Source of the DNA: Prochlorococcus marinus
Lineage (GTDB): Bacteria > Cyanobacteriota > Cyanobacteriia > PCC-6307 > Cyanobiaceae
Length of the DNA stretch: 64,000 nt
Reading direction: 5' to 3'
Assembly: GCF_001180325.1 (NCBI RefSeq)
Contig: NZ_CVSZ01000071.1
Location: 62,001-126,000, forward strand
Translations under genes and position numbers: made by a program
In this document: piece by piece, positions 1 through 8,206 of the stretch
How positions within the stretch are numbered: the stretch's first letter is position 1
How the letters are laid out: each line of letters starts with the position of its first letter
The notes under the pieces: generated by a model
Told to the model about the DNA's origin: nothing
What the model saw: the letters and a program-made list of their open reading frames with translations, nothing else
Databases searched by the model: none

Positions 1-264
1 CTGTTATTAAAAAAACTTTCTCCTGTTAAAGAAATATTAATAGTTTGTCGATCAGAAGAGGATGCAATTAAATTAGAAAACTCCGGTTTTACTGTTAAAA
101 ATAAAATAAAGAATGAAATCACTTTAAAAATTGAAAACAACGCTATTACCTCATCACTAAAAACTATCCTAAATAATTTTGATATTGAAGACCTTTTTAT
201 AAATGAACCACCCATTGATGAAGTTATTGGGAAGGTATTAATCAAAAAAGATTATGATATTTAA
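1..264 (+). CDS. ABC transporter ATP-binding protein, C-terminal end (partial)
   Basis: The reading frame is open from the first base of the window and stops at 262-264, so only about 87 C-terminal residues are present. It has no Walker motifs here. The segment resembles the regulatory tail of ATPases that serve ABC-2 type exporters (COG4586-like): a short alpha/beta stretch ending in 'EPPIDEVIGKVL'. Its stop overlaps the start of the following permease gene by 11 bases, and two ABC-2 permeases follow in the same direction, so it is very likely the ATPase subunit of that exporter. The family assignment rests mostly on context. Confidence 0.75.
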   Translation: MLLKKLSPVKEILIVCRSEEDAIKLENSGFTVKNKIKNEITLKIENNAITSSLKTILNNFDIEDLFINEPPIDEVIGKVLIKKDYDI

Positions 265-1048
265 TTTAATTAACCGTAAATTATTCACTTTATTAAAAGT
301 CCAATATTCAAACATGCTGGAGTATAGGGTAGAAATTGCATTATGGGCAATTTCAGGAATTATTCCTTTTTTCATGTTAAACATTTGGACAAATAATAAT
401 CTAAATGAATCCATAAACATTAGTGATACATTGCTTTCCAGGTATTTCTTATGTGCTTTTTTTGTAAGACAGTTTTCTGTGGTTTGGGTTGTATTTAGTT
501 TTGAAGAAGATTCTCTTATGGGGAAGGTATCTCCATATTTAATACAACCTTTAAATCCATTTTTCAGATATTTTGCACAACATCTTGCAGAACAAATAAC
601 AAGATTTCCTTTCGCATTAATAATCGCATTTTTCTTTTTTATTTTTAATCCAGAAACTATATGGATACCAAATTTAGGTATTTTACTCTTATCGATAGTA
701 TCTACTTTCTTATCCTTCTTGATTCAATTTTTAATTCAGTCAATAGTTGCATGTCTATGTTTTTGGACAGAAAAAGCATCATCGATAGAAAGATTGTTAT
801 TTATTCCAACTTTATTTCTCTCAGGTCTTTTAGCGCCAGTAGTTTCATTCCCCGCATATGTTAAATCTTGGATTTATTTGACTCCTTTTCCATATCTAAT
901 TGATTTCCCTGCAAACTTACTTTCAGGTAATGACATAAATATTAGTGGAGGGTTAATTATGCAAATTCTATGGATTTTTATACTTTTCCCATTATTTAAG
1001 AAAATCTGGTCTGAAGGAACAAAAAAATATACAGCAATGGGGTCATGA
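254..1048 (+). CDS. ABC-2 type exporter, membrane subunit 1
   Basis: 264-residue polytopic inner-membrane protein with about six hydrophobic segments, near residues 28-46, 62-80, 115-135, 142-168, 180-200 and 230-250. Length, spacing and the presence of a second 264-residue permease immediately downstream fit the paired permeases of COG4587/COG3694 (DUF990) exporters. These pairs work with one ATPase; the cargo is unknown in cyanobacteria. The start at 254 overlaps the upstream ATPase stop by 11 bases and the stop overlaps the next start by four (ATGA), indicating translational coupling in one operon. Confidence 0.8.
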   Translation: MIFNLINRKLFTLLKVQYSNMLEYRVEIALWAISGIIPFFMLNIWTNNNLNESINISDTLLSRYFLCAFFVRQFSVVWVVFSFEEDSLMGKVSPYLIQPLNPFFRYFAQHLAEQITRFPFALIIAFFFFIFNPETIWIPNLGILLLSIVSTFLSFLIQFLIQSIVACLCFWTEKASSIERLLFIPTLFLSGLLAPVVSFPAYVKSWIYLTPFPYLIDFPANLLSGNDINISGGLIMQILWIFILFPLFKKIWSEGTKKYTAMGS

Positions 1049-1839
1049 ATTTAAGAAAATATCTAAAAGTTTATAACAAATTCTTACATACTTCTTTAGC
1101 TTCTGAATTGGAGTATAAGACAAATATATTAGTTGATTTAGTTACTGCAATTTTAAGTTTAGTTGGGAGTATTTTTCTATTATCTATTTTCATTCAAAAT
1201 AGTGGATATATTGGAGGTTGGAAATTTGAACAGGCACTAATAATCCAAGCTATTTATACAATCTTGAATGGGATAACGAATACATGGTTCAATCCTAATC
1301 TTACAGAAATAGTTAAACATATAAGAGAAGGAACATTAGACTTCGTACTTTTAAAACCTATTGATAGTCAATTCTTTATTTCACTAAAAAAAATAAATCC
1401 ATCTGGATTTTTAGAAATAACTCTTGGATTTTTATTGTTGTTCTTCTGCATAAGAATAAATCAAATCAATTTAAATTTAAGTTTTCTGACCCTATCCTTG
1501 ATTACTATAAGTTGCTCGATTTGTATTTTATATAGCTTATGGTTTTTTATCTCTACAACTACTATTTGGTTTGTTAAGACTTGGAATGCAATAGAAGTAT
1601 TAAGATCATTCCTTTATATTGGAAGATTTCCCCTAAGTTCATTTTCATTTTCTTTAAGAATCTTTTTTAGCGTTTTTATTCCTATTGCTTTTATAACTAC
1701 AATTCCTTCTGAAGTTTTTCTAGGACTTTCTGTATTTTGGAAAATATTACTTGAAATTATTGTAGCGACAATATTTCTTATTAATTCAAGAAGGTTCTGG
1801 TTATTTGCATTAAAATACTACTCATCAGCCTCTAGTTAA
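1045..1839 (+). CDS. ABC-2 type exporter, membrane subunit 2
   Basis: Second 264-residue permease of the exporter, with about six membrane segments and the central 'HIREGTLDFVLLKPID' stretch typical of COG3694/DUF990 proteins, where an inner-face helix lies between membrane spans. It begins on the ATGA overlap with the first permease and is the last gene of the ATPase-permease-permease operon. It converges on a minus-strand gene ending 4 bases downstream. Function as half of a heterodimeric exporter channel is inferred from family and context; the substrate cannot be read from sequence. Confidence 0.8.
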   Translation: MNLRKYLKVYNKFLHTSLASELEYKTNILVDLVTAILSLVGSIFLLSIFIQNSGYIGGWKFEQALIIQAIYTILNGITNTWFNPNLTEIVKHIREGTLDFVLLKPIDSQFFISLKKINPSGFLEITLGFLLLFFCIRINQINLNLSFLTLSLITISCSICILYSLWFFISTTTIWFVKTWNAIEVLRSFLYIGRFPLSSFSFSLRIFFSVFIPIAFITTIPSEVFLGLSVFWKILLEIIVATIFLINSRRFWLFALKYYSSASS

Positions 1840-1842
1840 ATA

Positions 1843-2109
1843 TTATTTAATAACCTGGCTGCAAAATTTCAAAATTTGTTGTTTACTTTTCAGATTAGAA
1901 AGCCTAGATAATTTTTTAAAATGAGGTTTAGATTTTTCAACAGATAAAAGCCTACAGTTGTATTGAATTTTATGATTTCTAGATATGATTCCTAATTTGA
2001 GTGCAACATCAGTAAGGATAATTATAAAAGTAAGAAAAAAAAATATACCAAAAAATTGTAAAAATGATTTTGAATAATTTTCTTTTTCAGTTTTTAATTC
2101 AAACTTCAT
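1843..2109 (-). CDS. small single-pass membrane protein, unknown
   Basis: 88 residues with one hydrophobic segment near residues 16-38 (phenylalanine-rich, then 'IIILTDVALKLGII') and a basic, cysteine-containing C-terminal half. No family recognised. It is coupled to the gene in front of it by a TAATG overlap (stop and start share base 2109), so the two are probably one transcript. The C-terminus lies 4 bases from the stop of the exporter permease on the other strand. Confidence 0.6.
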   Translation of the reverse strand: MKFELKTEKENYSKSFLQFFGIFFFLTFIIILTDVALKLGIISRNHKIQYNCRLLSVEKSKPHFKKLSRLSNLKSKQQILKFCSQVIK

Positions 2110-2393
2110 TACTTAACTATATGCTGAGGGCACTTAATTGCAGCAATAGCGACAGCCGTAACTTTAAAATTTTCAGACTTCTCAATAACCTTTTTAACCT
2201 CTAATGGTCCAAATTTATTACTTGCATCACTGTAGGAAAGAAGTAGAGATTTATAATTATCATGACCTAGATTTCTATACTCACAGAAATTATCCCCAAC
2301 ATAATTCAAAAGAGTTAGTAAAGTTAATTCAATCATTAAACTTTTTACTATTGAAGTTCTTACGAATGATACTGTGCAGGACATTTTTAACAA
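2109..2393 (-). CDS. small protein, unknown
   Basis: Up to 94 residues; the methionine at residue 4 (2384) is an equally good start. The N-terminal 30 residues are moderately hydrophobic and could be a weak signal or anchor, followed by a polar region with 'NYKSLLLSYSDASNKFGPLE'. Cysteines sit near both ends. I do not recognise the family. It shares a TAATG junction with the downstream 88-residue gene. A 70-codon frame on the opposite strand of this gene is taken to be a shadow. Confidence 0.5.
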   Translation of the reverse strand: MLKMSCTVSFVRTSIVKSLMIELTLLTLLNYVGDNFCEYRNLGHDNYKSLLLSYSDASNKFGPLEVKKVIEKSENFKVTAVAIAAIKCPQHIVK

Positions 2394-2499
2394 GTAAAAT
2401 TACCAAAAACATTTGAAATTATGAAATTAGATTTTCATTGATAAACTTTAAAGTTTCAAAATTATTTCAGAATTTAATAATTCACATATAAGAAAATCA

Positions 2500-2629
2500 T
2501 TAAAGCACTATCAGTGGTGTATTTGGTTGAGGATAACTGCGCTACAGATAGGGGGTTGCATTTTTTAAGAAATTGGTTTAAAAATAAGGTTCCCCATCAC
2601 CCGGCCACACATATGTGAGGCCTTTTTTT
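2500..2629 (+). ncRNA. candidate small RNA with intrinsic terminator
   Basis: This 390-base gap between genes holds no convincing reading frame. It contains a relatively GC-rich block for this genome (2521-2560) followed by a clean intrinsic terminator. A possible -10 element TATAAG lies near 2487. A stand-alone transcript of roughly 130 bases is inferred; the 5' end is approximate. I cannot match it to a named cyanobacterial RNA. Confidence 0.45.
2603..2629 (+). terminator. intrinsic terminator of the candidate RNA
   Basis: Hairpin GGCC-A-CACATATGTG-A-GGCC (2603-2622) followed by seven T (2623-2629). The T run is only on the plus strand, so it ends plus-strand transcription although the nearest genes on both sides are on the minus strand. 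Confidence 0.75.
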
Positions 2630-2784
2630 ATGGTTTTTAAAATAATGCCTTTTTAAAAGTTTTATTTAATAAAACGAGTAATTAAACCCTTTAATAATGA
2701 ATAAAGATAATAATTATTTTATTTTTTAATTTATAATGCTGGTTTAGAAATCTTACCAAAATATACTTCTATCTTCCAATTATT

Positions 2785-3597
2785 TTATAAAAAGTTTTTT
2801 ATGGATTTAATCAATAAGCTAATACCCACTAAAATACAAACCGTTATAAAAGTTTTCTTAATAAGTATATTCCCATTTAATTTTGACAGGTGAGCTCCGA
2901 AAAATCCTCCTGTAAAGGAACCAATTATTAAAACTATCAATAAATTAAATGGAACTGATCCTATTCTTGCCAAAAATACAGCTCCGACAAAATTCCAAAA
3001 AATCCCAACAGTAAAAAAAGTCATACTTATGGCTCGAAGAAAATCCATTTCAAAAGTTTTTATTAATAGAATTGTTACAAGTAACCCAGTTCCTGAAGAA
3101 ATAGAACCATTTAATATACCTATAAGAAAAATAAAAATTAAAAATCTAATTTTATGAAAAAAATTAAGCTTTTTATTACCAGATGACATACCTAAATCTG
3201 GTTTAAGGAATGAGTAAAAAGCTAGAAATATTGATATTATTCCTAAAGTTAAGTATAAGTACTTTTCTGATATATATTCAACTACAGAAGCCCCAAAAAT
3301 TACTCCTGGTAATCCAAAAATTAAAATTTGCCAAGCAATGCTTATATCATTACCTAAAGATTTGCAATTTCTTAAGGAACCCCCTATTCCTAATGCAACT
3401 GTTGCTAATTTATGACTAGCCAGAGCTTGATAATAAGGTACTCCAGATAAAATCAATGCTGGCAATTGTAATAATCCTGCTCCTCCTCCAGAAATCGCTG
3501 AGAACGTATTTGAAAAAAACGATATCAAAAAGATATAAATACTTTTAAATAAAGAATGATCAAAATTTTTTATTAATATTGTTAATAAATAAAGCAT
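2785..3597 (-). CDS. TauE/SafE-family (DUF81) anion exporter
   Basis: 270-residue polytopic membrane protein of the sulfite exporter TauE/SafE family. The first domain contains the family's glycine-rich 'GGGAGLLQLPALILSG' stretch (about residues 37-52), and a second repeat has 'SGTGLLVTILLIKTF' (about residues 167-181); both half-repeats of the fold are therefore present. Family members move sulfite, sulfonates or other organic anions; the substrate here is unknown. The gene stands alone, following the candidate RNA region and upstream of an oppositely oriented HNH gene. Confidence 0.85.
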   Translation of the reverse strand: MLYLLTILIKNFDHSLFKSIYIFLISFFSNTFSAISGGGAGLLQLPALILSGVPYYQALASHKLATVALGIGGSLRNCKSLGNDISIAWQILIFGLPGVIFGASVVEYISEKYLYLTLGIISIFLAFYSFLKPDLGMSSGNKKLNFFHKIRFLIFIFLIGILNGSISSGTGLLVTILLIKTFEMDFLRAISMTFFTVGIFWNFVGAVFLARIGSVPFNLLIVLIIGSFTGGFFGAHLSKLNGNILIKKTFITVCILVGISLLIKSIKNFL

Positions 3598-3743
3598 TTA
3601 CTATAAATGGCGACTTGTATTAATAAGTGAAAATTATTCTTTTCAGAAGAAGTATTTGCTTTAAGAAGTCTTATCTTATCTTATCTTTTTCAATCATACT
3701 TTAAAAAAAACTGTTATTATCAAAAAAAATTATCAAGAATTTT

Positions 3744-4085
3744 ATGCATAGACAAGATGCAATTTACCTTGATCAGTTTTGTCCCAAGATAAGTAATAAA
3801 AATTGGCGAGAGTCACTTAATAAAGTTACTAATTATAAATGTATTTATTGCGGTAAACCCTCAGAATCACTCGACCACCTTCACCCAATGTCAAAAGGGG
3901 GAATTAGCAGTACAAGTAATTGCGTACCATGTTGTTTGTCATGTAATGGGAAGAAATCAGATTCAGAAGTTCTTAGTTGGTACAGAAAACAAAATTTTTA
4001 TGATCCTCGAAGAGCTATGGCGATACGAGCATGGTTCAATGATGATTTAAAACTAGCGTCAGTTCTTTTGAAATACTTAAATTAA
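3744..4085 (+). CDS. HNH endonuclease
   Basis: 113 residues, a typical small stand-alone HNH (McrA-like) nuclease. Zinc-binding CxxC pairs lie at Cys33/Cys36 and Cys64/Cys67, with the metal site 'LDHLHP' at 43-48 and Asn59 completing the H-N-H signature. Such genes are frequent in picocyanobacteria and phages; substrate and role are not known, repair or restriction being possible. There is no neighbouring methyltransferase, so a classical restriction system is not supported. Confidence 0.85.
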   Translation: MHRQDAIYLDQFCPKISNKNWRESLNKVTNYKCIYCGKPSESLDHLHPMSKGGISSTSNCVPCCLSCNGKKSDSEVLSWYRKQNFYDPRRAMAIRAWFNDDLKLASVLLKYLN

Positions 4086-4173
4086 ACAAATAATGATAAA
4101 TTGATTGAGATTTGAAAAAATATTTTTGTATATCCTTGAATAGGGTCCTTTATTTTAGTAAGCAACTTTTTTA

Positions 4174-4368
4174 TTAAATTATTCTTATTCTTTCCGAATT
4201 TATATTATTTTTTTTAAAAATCGAGATATTAGAATAATCATCTTTCCACATTATTGGTGAATCTATAACCTTTCTCTCTGGAGACTTTACTGAAAAAATC
4301 AATCCAAATACAAAAAGAATAGTAATCAATATGATTGTCATTACTAATTTGTCTGAAATATTATTCAT
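4174..4368 (-). CDS. small membrane-anchored protein, unknown
   Basis: 64 residues with one N-terminal membrane segment (about residues 8-26, 'LVMTIILITILFVFGLIF') and a short charged extracytoplasmic tail. It starts 9 bases downstream of the secreted protein gene at 4378-4779 on the same strand and probably shares its transcript. No family recognised. Confidence 0.55.
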   Translation of the reverse strand: MNNISDKLVMTIILITILFVFGLIFSVKSPERKVIDSPIMWKDDYSNISIFKKNNINSERIRII

Positions 4369-4377
4369 TAACCTAAT

Positions 4378-4779
4378 CTATCTTGAAAAATTTTTGTCAG
4401 GGGTAATTTTTTCGTAAATTTCTAGAAAATATGATTTAAAATAGTTTATCCCCTCATTTCCAATCAATCCAATTGACCGTCCGCAATCGTTTACTACTTG
4501 TGATGAAATTTGATTTGCCAAGTCACTTTTCTCAATCCATTTTTTCTGGGGATTGTAAGAGAAAGATATAATATTTTCAGTTTTTACAATAGCTGATTTC
4601 ATTGCTTCATCTTTAGAAAGACCATTTTGGATAGCATTGCAATATTTTTTAGAGAAATTATTAGTGATCCTATTTTGTAGCAAACTAACACTAGGATCGG
4701 ATGTATCAAAAGCTAAACCTATTGCAGGTTGTAATTGAAAAATTATAAATAAAAGTAAGACAAAAAATAATTTCAACAA
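4378..4779 (-). CDS. secreted two-cysteine protein (paralog of the one at 23662-24054)
   Basis: 133 residues with an N-terminal signal peptide (residues 1-23, 'LKLFFVLLLFIIFQLQP'). The mature part contains 'FSKKYCNAIQNGLSKDEA' and later 'VVNDCGRSIGL', which align with 'FAKVFCDAKREGLDSDFA' and 'ILDNCGEFVDI' of the protein at 23662-24054. The two shared cysteines could form a disulfide in the periplasm or thylakoid lumen. Function unknown; homology between the two genes is my alignment by eye. Confidence 0.7.
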   Translation of the reverse strand: MLKLFFVLLLFIIFQLQPAIGLAFDTSDPSVSLLQNRITNNFSKKYCNAIQNGLSKDEAMKSAIVKTENIISFSYNPQKKWIEKSDLANQISSQVVNDCGRSIGLIGNEGINYFKSYFLEIYEKITPDKNFSR

Positions 4780-4931
4780 CAGCTATTAATCAAAAGTTTA
4801 TACGTAATATATTAGTATTTTATAATTGTCTTTTCAATTAAATCTGATAATTATATAAAGCAAATTAAATTTCAATTTATTAATAATTAAAAGTATTGCG
4901 ATAAGTTCAGTAATAATAGTCAGAGGTTTAT

Positions 4932-5165
4932 TTGACTACAAATATGTACGAATCATTGATGACATTGCTATTTTTTCCTGATTGGACTAATGGATTACCT
5001 TCAGATTTCTTAATTCTTCATTTTTTTGTAGGAGCTGTGATTTTTCCATTCAACATGATTCACGCTAAAGCAAGAAAAATTGACAGTCAAAACCCACAGG
5101 AAGCCGCTAATGGGTATAAGAATTCAGATAATGCAACATTTTTTGGATACGAGGAAATCAATTAG
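4932..5165 (+). CDS. small membrane protein, unknown
   Basis: 77 residues from a TTG start at 4932; an ATG at 4944 would give 73. One hydrophobic segment (about residues 25-43, 'DFLILHFFVGAVIFPFNMI') is followed by a polar tail rich in Asn and Ala. It is followed 36 bases downstream by another small membrane protein in the same direction. Family not recognised. Confidence 0.55.
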   Translation: MTTNMYESLMTLLFFPDWTNGLPSDFLILHFFVGAVIFPFNMIHAKARKIDSQNPQEAANGYKNSDNATFFGYEEIN

Positions 5166-5201
5166 ATTGACATAAAAATTATTTAAGGAAATAGTTTATC
5201 G

Positions 5202-5426
5202 ATGATAATTTCCCTTAATGCAGGCATAGATCTTAAAATTTTCAGTCCCAGTGAACCTATAGGAATATTCATAATTTTTGTAGGATTAATTTTTACTGGC
5301 ATGATTTTCTATATTATTTATGCTGTAAGTACTAATAAAGAATCTTTAGAAGACAAAAAATTAAGAAATAAAAAGGAGTACTTGCAAAAGGAGAAAATAG
5401 GAAAATTATTTCCTAAGAAAAAATAA
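5202..5426 (+). CDS. small membrane protein with basic tail
   Basis: 74 residues: a short N-terminal polar part, one strong membrane segment at about residues 22-43 ('IFIIFVGLIFTGMIFYIIYA') and a lysine-rich C-terminal tail of about 28 residues that should lie in the cytoplasm by the positive-inside rule. Probably co-transcribed with the 77-residue gene upstream. No homologous family recognised. Confidence 0.6.
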   Translation: MIISLNAGIDLKIFSPSEPIGIFIIFVGLIFTGMIFYIIYAVSTNKESLEDKKLRNKKEYLQKEKIGKLFPKKK

Positions 5427-5650
5427 ATTTAATTGCTTTATTGTTATAAAGATATTTATTTATATTATTAATTATTAAATCAGTAGGATCTAAAAACATT
5501 AGTTTTAGTTCTCTTAAATCAAACATTTTATAAAATTTCACTATAACAACAAAATTTTTTTTACGAGCACTTCAATATTGTTAATTGCACCGCTAATTTA
5601 TTTTCATATCAAGCAAAAAATGTTAAAAATGGAAAAAATAATTTAAAATC

Positions 5651-6154
5651 TTGGAGAATTCACCTCAATATCTATTTCTTGCTAGTGGAGTGAATAATGA
5701 AGAAGGGTTTTGGATTGTAGGAATAAAAAATTGCGATGAAAATATCCTTGAGGATGAAAATCTTTTAGATTGCCATAGAAAAGAATTAATAGGTAATGAA
5801 TCAGCAAAAGATATTCTTTTAGCTATTAATTTAAACGTAAATAATTTATTAAATGAACTAAGAAACAAAAATTATTTAATTACAAGACCTTCAATGGGGA
5901 TTCCATTTGATATCCCTCTAGAAATCTTGGAAAATATTTTTGATTTTTGGTTAGATATTTATAAAAATCATGAAGCCTGGGAAGCTTGTTTAGGACTTCT
6001 TAAAGTTAGAAAAAGGATTCCCCTAACAAACCTAATTAAAAGCAAAAGTTTAAAGGGAAACTCTAAAAAATGGGCTATAAAAATTGAAACTTTACATTCT
6101 TATGTTCCTTCTTCACTTAAAAATGAAAAACTAAATGACCCAATGTGGGAATAA
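5651..6154 (+). CDS. conserved cyanobacterial protein, unknown
   Basis: 167 residues from TTG at 5651 (no nearer in-frame ATG fits the coding start). Soluble, mixed alpha/beta composition with 'LLDCHRKELIGNESAKDILL' near residue 39 and a conserved-looking 'RPSMGIPFDIPLEILENIFD' near residue 79. The last 10 bases overlap the next open frame. I do not recognise the family; nothing suggests membrane association. The position upstream of two nucleotide-salvage-type genes may mean an operon. Confidence 0.6.
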   Translation: MENSPQYLFLASGVNNEEGFWIVGIKNCDENILEDENLLDCHRKELIGNESAKDILLAINLNVNNLLNELRNKNYLITRPSMGIPFDIPLEILENIFDFWLDIYKNHEAWEACLGLLKVRKRIPLTNLIKSKSLKGNSKKWAIKIETLHSYVPSSLKNEKLNDPMWE

Positions 6155-6228
6155 TTTTATCTTTAAATACTAAAAATATTTACTTCGTTGGATATTTAAG
6201 TAAAAATAAAATAACTAATAATCTAAAA

Positions 6229-6414
6229 ATGAATAAACCATATTCTTTTAGTATCGATCAAATGAACGGGATAGTTGAGGATACATACGCCAAGATAATA
6301 AATGAATGTGAAAATTTAAAAAAAAATACTAATTGTCCAAATGAGCAAGTATTAGCACTTTTAAGTGTAATTGCTTCAAATTACGCTAATAAAACAGAAA
6401 ACAACGAAAATTAA
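6229..6414 (+). CDS. short soluble protein, unknown
   Basis: 61 residues from ATG at 6229. A longer frame opens at 6145, but that would overlap the preceding gene and adds 28 residues with little coding character, so the internal start is preferred. Helical, with 'VEDTYAKIINECENLKKN' and 'EQVLALLSVIASNYA'. The stop lies two bases before the phosphoribosyltransferase start, arguing for one operon. Confidence 0.5.
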   Translation: MNKPYSFSIDQMNGIVEDTYAKIINECENLKKNTNCPNEQVLALLSVIASNYANKTENNEN

Positions 6415-6415
6415 G

Positions 6416-6811
6416 ATGATAAGTTATTTTACTTGGAGAGAATTTGATGAGAGCGTAGAACAAATAGCTAAAAAATGTAGGTTTAAGGAGTTTTCTGGAA
6501 TATATGGAGTTCCTCGTGGTGGATTATGTCTTGCAGTAGCACTAAGCCATAAATTAAAAATTGAATTAATATCAGAACCATTAAAAAATTCACTGATAGT
6601 AGATGATGTTTATGAAACTGGCCTTACATTAAAAAGCTTCAAGGATATTGAAGGAGCAATGTTTTTTGTATTATTTAGTAAAATCAAACCTACTTGGTGG
6701 AATACAGTATTTATATCTAAAAAAAGCCAATGGATAGTTTTCCCTTGGGAAAATTCTTTTACTTCAAAAAGTGACCGCGAAGAATACATTAATAAAAGAG
6801 GTTTAAGTTGA
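6416..6811 (+). CDS. phosphoribosyltransferase-fold protein
   Basis: 131 residues. The PRPP-binding loop of type I phosphoribosyltransferases is clear at residues 61-69 ('IVDDVYETG'), and the upstream 'GVPRGGLCLA' (31-40) matches the PPi/hood-proximal loop seen in related salvage enzymes. The frame can be extended back to 6371, but the extension overlaps the preceding gene and is poorly coding, so ATG 6416 is used. The base specificity is unknown. It is coupled by a TTGA overlap to a nucleoside 2-deoxyribosyltransferase gene, which suggests a shared job in base or nucleotide salvage or clean-up. Confidence 0.8.
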   Translation: MISYFTWREFDESVEQIAKKCRFKEFSGIYGVPRGGLCLAVALSHKLKIELISEPLKNSLIVDDVYETGLTLKSFKDIEGAMFFVLFSKIKPTWWNTVFISKKSQWIVFPWENSFTSKSDREEYINKRGLS

Positions 6812-7266
6812 GTAAGAAATTATATTTAGCAAATCCATATGGATTTTCAAAACAAACTAAAACACTTTTAAATGAATTTATTGATATCTTCAATGATTTA
6901 AATGTAGAAGTATTTGAACCATTTGAGAGAGCAAAACCATTAACAGAACAAAAAAGTCAATGGGCATATGAAGTTGCTAATAGTAATTTCCATGATTTAA
7001 AAGAATGTGATTGTATTTTTGCAATTGTTAATGGAAATCCTCCAGATGAAGGGGTAATGATTGAATTGGGTATCGCAATTGCTTTAAAAAAGGAAATCTT
7101 TTTATTCAGGGATGATTTTAGAAATTGTTCTGATAGCGATCAATATCCATTAAATCTAATGTTATTTCTTGGCCTGCCTAAAGATAATTGGGAAAAATAT
7201 TATTTTGAATCATTACAAGAAATAAAAAGTAATAAAAAAAGATTTATGGAGTGGGCAAAAAATTAG
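6808..7266 (+). CDS. nucleoside 2-deoxyribosyltransferase family protein
   Basis: 152 residues from a TTG start that overlaps the upstream stop by four bases. The family signature is visible: N-terminal 'YLANPYGF' strand and loop, a central 'CDCIFAIVNGNPPDEG' and the catalytic region 'PPDEGVMIELGIAIA' (78-92), where Glu86 is the expected nucleophile. The enzymes transfer deoxyribose between bases or hydrolyse nucleotide glycosidic bonds. Pairing with a phosphoribosyltransferase points to salvage of purine/pyrimidine bases; exact substrate not determinable. Confidence 0.85.
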   Translation: MSKKLYLANPYGFSKQTKTLLNEFIDIFNDLNVEVFEPFERAKPLTEQKSQWAYEVANSNFHDLKECDCIFAIVNGNPPDEGVMIELGIAIALKKEIFLFRDDFRNCSDSDQYPLNLMLFLGLPKDNWEKYYFESLQEIKSNKKRFMEWAKN

Positions 7267-7351
7267 CCAAATAAACCATTTGCCCTCAATTAGTAGTCTT
7301 GAGTTTTAATATATCTCTTGAGGTGCTAGAATAGTTTTTATTTAGAAAATT

Positions 7352-7528
7352 TTGACACAAGTTACAGTTGGAGAGAACGAGGGAATTGAGTCAGCCCTTA
7401 GAAGATTTAAAAGACAAGTATCTAAGTCGGGAATCTTTGCAGATTTAAAAAGACTTAGACATCACGAGACACCTATTGAAAAATATAAAAGAAAGTTGCA
7501 ACAGAGAAGAAAAGCAAGAAGAAGGTAG
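7352..7528 (+). CDS. rpsU: 30S ribosomal protein S21
   Basis: 58 residues from TTG at 7352, beginning '[20 protein letters not shown]' and ending in an arginine-lysine tail 'QQRRKARRR'. This matches bacterial S21, including the central '[18 protein letters not shown]'. It is a small-subunit protein that binds near the anti-Shine-Dalgarno region of 16S rRNA and assists initiation. It is transcribed alone between the deoxyribosyltransferase gene and a minus-strand HhH gene. Confidence 0.95.
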
Positions 7529-7609
7529 TCTGCTATTGCTCATAATTTTTTTTAATATGCGTTGATATTACACATTTTTTTTTAGAAAGTTTTAAAAATA
7601 AAATTTTAA

Positions 7610-7939
7610 CTACTTAAGCTTCTTAAGCTTCTTAACAAGATTTATTCCAACTCCTGACACGGCAAGAAGGTCTTTTTCATCTGCAGCGATAACTGCCTTT
7701 GTTGTTTTAAATCCAGCCTCATACAAAGCTTTTGCGCTTTTTGCTCCAACACCTGGAAGTGTAGTCAAAGTTTCAATATTTTTCTTAGAATTTACTGCTT
7801 TGGTTTTTGTTTTTGTTTTTGTTTTTGTTTTTGTTTTTGCAGACTTTGCTGCTTTTTTTTCTTTCTTTAAAGGAGTATCAGAAGTTACTTCACTTTTAAA
7901 TAAAATTGATTTTAGTTTGCTGAGAAATTTAGAAATCAT
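7610..7939 (-). CDS. lysine-rich helix-hairpin-helix protein
   Basis: About 109 residues from ATG 7939 (a further ATG at 7972 would add 11 residues). The C-terminal 50 residues contain helix-hairpin-helix elements: 'LTTLPGVGAKSAKALYEAG' and 'LLAVSGVGINLVKKLKKLK', as in the DNA-binding tails of RNA polymerase alpha, DisA or DUF4332 proteins. The middle carries a (Lys-Thr)6 run encoded by a six-base repeat at 7801-7838. The basic linker plus HhH suggests a small nucleic-acid-binding protein; no enzyme domain is present. Confidence 0.7.
   Translation of the reverse strand: MISKFLSKLKSILFKSEVTSDTPLKKEKKAAKSAKTKTKTKTKTKTKAVNSKKNIETLTTLPGVGAKSAKALYEAGFKTTKAVIAADEKDLLAVSGVGINLVKKLKKLK
7801..7838. 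repeat. hexanucleotide tandem repeat (TTTTGT)n
   Basis: About six copies of a TTTTGT unit, encoding alternating Lys-Thr on the minus strand inside the HhH protein gene. A six-base unit keeps the frame when copy number changes, so it could vary linker length without breaking the gene. Confidence 0.85.
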
Positions 7940-8206
7940 TGGAATATATAAGTAAAAAAATTTGCTATTCAATTTAATATTATCAAATTCCAGAGGAATT
8001 AATTACAAGATAAAAATTAACTGCATAGAAATAATTTATTTACAATTATATAAAGACACACATTTAATATTTATGCAAGCTTACAAGCCATTGCAAGGTA
8101 TTCTAAATTTTTTTAAAAACTAAAAAAAATTTAAAATGTATATTCAAAATTTAAAGTTATTTATTAATAGTAAAGTTAAAATCTTATTAAAGAACTAATT
8201 ATAAAA

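Noticed and set aside
2204..2416. 70-codon plus-strand frame
   Set aside because: Lies antisense to the minus-strand gene 2109-2393, which is coupled to its neighbour; no independent support.
3660..3690. TCTTATCTTATCTTATC direct repeat
   Set aside because: Short and simple, in AT-rich non-coding DNA; no evidence of function.
8041..8130. 16-codon frame beginning MQAYKPLQGI
   Set aside because: Too short, no ribosome site or terminator, no context.
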